From NCBI GenBank assembly GCA_018820005.1, contig JAHJOS010000242.1, forward strand, positions 1-6,202: a stretch of DNA of 6,202 nt. Reading direction: 5' to 3'. Origin of the DNA: Alphaproteobacteria bacterium. GTDB taxonomy: Bacteria > Pseudomonadota > Alphaproteobacteria > Rhizobiales > Devosiaceae. The notes under the pieces were generated by a model. The model was not told where the DNA came from. It saw only the letters and a program-made list of their open reading frames with translations, and did not search any database. The position numbers and the translations under genes were made by a program. Of the stretch, positions 5,102-6,202 are shown piece by piece; position 1 is the stretch's first letter, and each line of letters begins with the position of its first letter.

Positions 5102-6202
5102 GTGTTTCGAGCCGTTTTCAATGCGCGCCGTGTAGTCTCGCGTCGGGTGGGGCTCGGCATCATCGCGCTGGCCATAGCCAGCACGGCCATTCTGCTGTCC
5201 ACGATCTGGCTGTTTGCCGGTCTGCGGGATCGGCAGCAATCGGAAAGCCAGAGCGTGCGCGAAGACGCCATGTGGGCCGCATTCCAGGCTGACCGCGAGG
5301 CCACGCGTCTGGTCGAGGCGACGCTGGTTTACCGGCAGGGCGACGATCCCAAGGCGCTGCTACTGCAGTTTGATCTGCTGTATAGCCGCGTTGGCCTGCT
5401 GGGCGGCGGCCAGTATGTCACGACCTTCGGCGCTGATGCGGCAGTGGCCCAATACGCCAAGGTGGTGACCGAGGGCGTTCTGGGCCTTACCCCTGTCATC
5501 GATACGGTTTCCACAGATGCGGCCCTGTTGCCCGAAAAACTGCCGACCATTGTCGCAGCTGCCGAAACCATCCGCCAGGGGACCAGCCAGCTCCTGGTGG
5601 CGGCAAATTCGGCGACCAACGCCATGCGCGTGGCCGAGCGGACCGACGCACTGCGCACCTATTTCCAGATCGGCCTGGCCGTTGCCGCCTTGACTGTGCT
5701 TCTGGTGCTGATCGTGCTGCTGCTCGCCCGCCAGCTGGTGCATATCTCGCGCAGCGGCCGCGAGATCGAACTGCTCAGCGAGCGCAATGCCCGCAATGCC
5801 GCGGCCGCCGAGACCGCCAATCGGGCGAAATCGGCCTTCCTGGCCACCATGAGCCACGAAATCCGCACGCCACTCAATGGCATCATCGGGCTGGCGGAGG
5901 TTCTTGAAGACACCGCCCTCGATAGCGATCAGCGCGAGATGGTCGGCAATATCCGCAAATCGGGCGATATCCTGCTTGATCTGATCACAGATGTGCTCGA
6001 CTTTTCCAAGCTGGAAGCCGGGGCCGTTCGGCTCGACAAGCGCAGCTTTGCGCTGGCCGACGTGCTGGAAGCGGTGCGCAGCGTCATGCAGCAGCGCGCC
6101 ACTGGTTATGGGCTCGATCTGGTGCTGGACTATCCTGCCGTCAGCATCACCACCGACCCGGCCAGCTTGCGGCAGATCCTGATCAATCTGGTGGGCAATG
6201 CG
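5102..6202 (+). CDS. Membrane sensor histidine kinase (3' end outside window; possibly hybrid)
   Basis: An open frame of 367 codons begins at GTG 5102 and runs through the window edge without a stop. Residues 1-16 are basic (RRVVSRR), followed by a first membrane helix at about 17-40, a periplasmic loop of about 148 residues (41-188) without a recognisable named domain, and a second membrane helix at about 189-209. A short helical linker leads to the dimerisation/phosphoacceptor domain with SHEIRTPLNG, where His252 is the autophosphorylation site, and DVLDFSKLEAG (297-307). The ATPase domain starts and reaches LRQILINLVGNA (356-367), the beginning of the N-box, at the edge. The H-box type is that of BarA/TorS-like kinases, often hybrids with C-terminal receivers, which cannot be checked here. 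The GTG follows the previous TGA with no gap and has only a weak upstream GGCGG, so translation is probably coupled. GTG at 5147 is an alternative, but it would lose the positive residues expected on the cytoplasmic side. Confidence 0.9.
   Translation, partial: MFRAVFNARRVVSRRVGLGIIALAIASTAILLSTIWLFAGLRDRQQSESQSVREDAMWAAFQADREATRLVEATLVYRQGDDPKALLLQFDLLYSRVGLLGGGQYVTTFGADAAVAQYAKVVTEGVLGLTPVIDTVSTDAALLPEKLPTIVAAAETIRQGTSQLLVAANSATNAMRVAERTDALRTYFQIGLAVAALTVLLVLIVLLLARQLVHISRSGREIELLSERNARNAAAAETANRAKSAFLATMSHEIRTPLNGIIGLAEVLEDTALDSDQREMVGNIRKSGDILLDLITDVLDFSKLEAGAVRLDKRSFALADVLEAVRSVMQQRATGYGLDLVLDYPAVSITTDPASLRQILINLVGNA

Noticed and set aside
5360..5857. Minus-strand open frame of 165 codons
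   Set aside because: It is antisense to the histidine kinase, which stays open from 5102 to the window end and contains the H-box.

Overview
The window reads like a GC-rich chromosome segment of a Gram-negative bacterium, most plausibly an alphaproteobacterium (a Hyphomicrobiales or Devosia-like organism would fit). This placement is inferred from GC- and GCC-rich codon use, compact gene packing and the gene families present. There is no rRNA or other phylogenetic marker in the window. I see no insertion sequence, phage gene, tRNA, CRISPR array or attachment site.

Left half, mostly minus strand. A probable 3' end of a plus-strand gene stops at position 61 and converges on a two-gene minus-strand operon, with an 11-bp GC-rich hairpin between them. 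The operon encodes a type III polyketide synthase (chalcone/stilbene synthase fold, Cys-His-Asn triad intact) followed by a small membrane methyltransferase of the isoprenylcysteine carboxyl methyltransferase (ICMT) family. The stop and start of the two genes overlap as ATGA. The pairing matches the Bacillus BpsA/BpsB arrangement, where the synthase makes alkylpyrones and the methyltransferase O-methylates them. Upstream and codirectional lies a ROK-family transcriptional regulator with an N-terminal winged helix and a C-terminal sugar-kinase-like domain that lacks the usual ROK zinc-binding cysteines.

Middle. A gap of about 0.5 kb separates the minus-strand ROK gene from a plus-strand signalling operon. 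It must hold divergent promoters. I see short palindromes and AT-rich promoter-like stretches there but no convincing gene.

Right half, plus strand. Three tightly packed genes form one operon: (1) a response regulator with a receiver domain fused to a complete HD-GYP domain (predicted cyclic-di-GMP phosphodiesterase); (2) a small secreted protein with a molybdopterin-oxidoreductase-like fold but no cysteine; (3) a membrane histidine kinase, cut by the window end, whose GTG start immediately follows the previous gene's TGA in the same reading frame. The likely circuit is a periplasmic sensory protein informing the kinase, which phosphorylates the HD-GYP regulator and so lowers cyclic-di-GMP. 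The pairing is inferred from gene order. The secreted protein and its abutment to the kinase are the most interesting part of the window.
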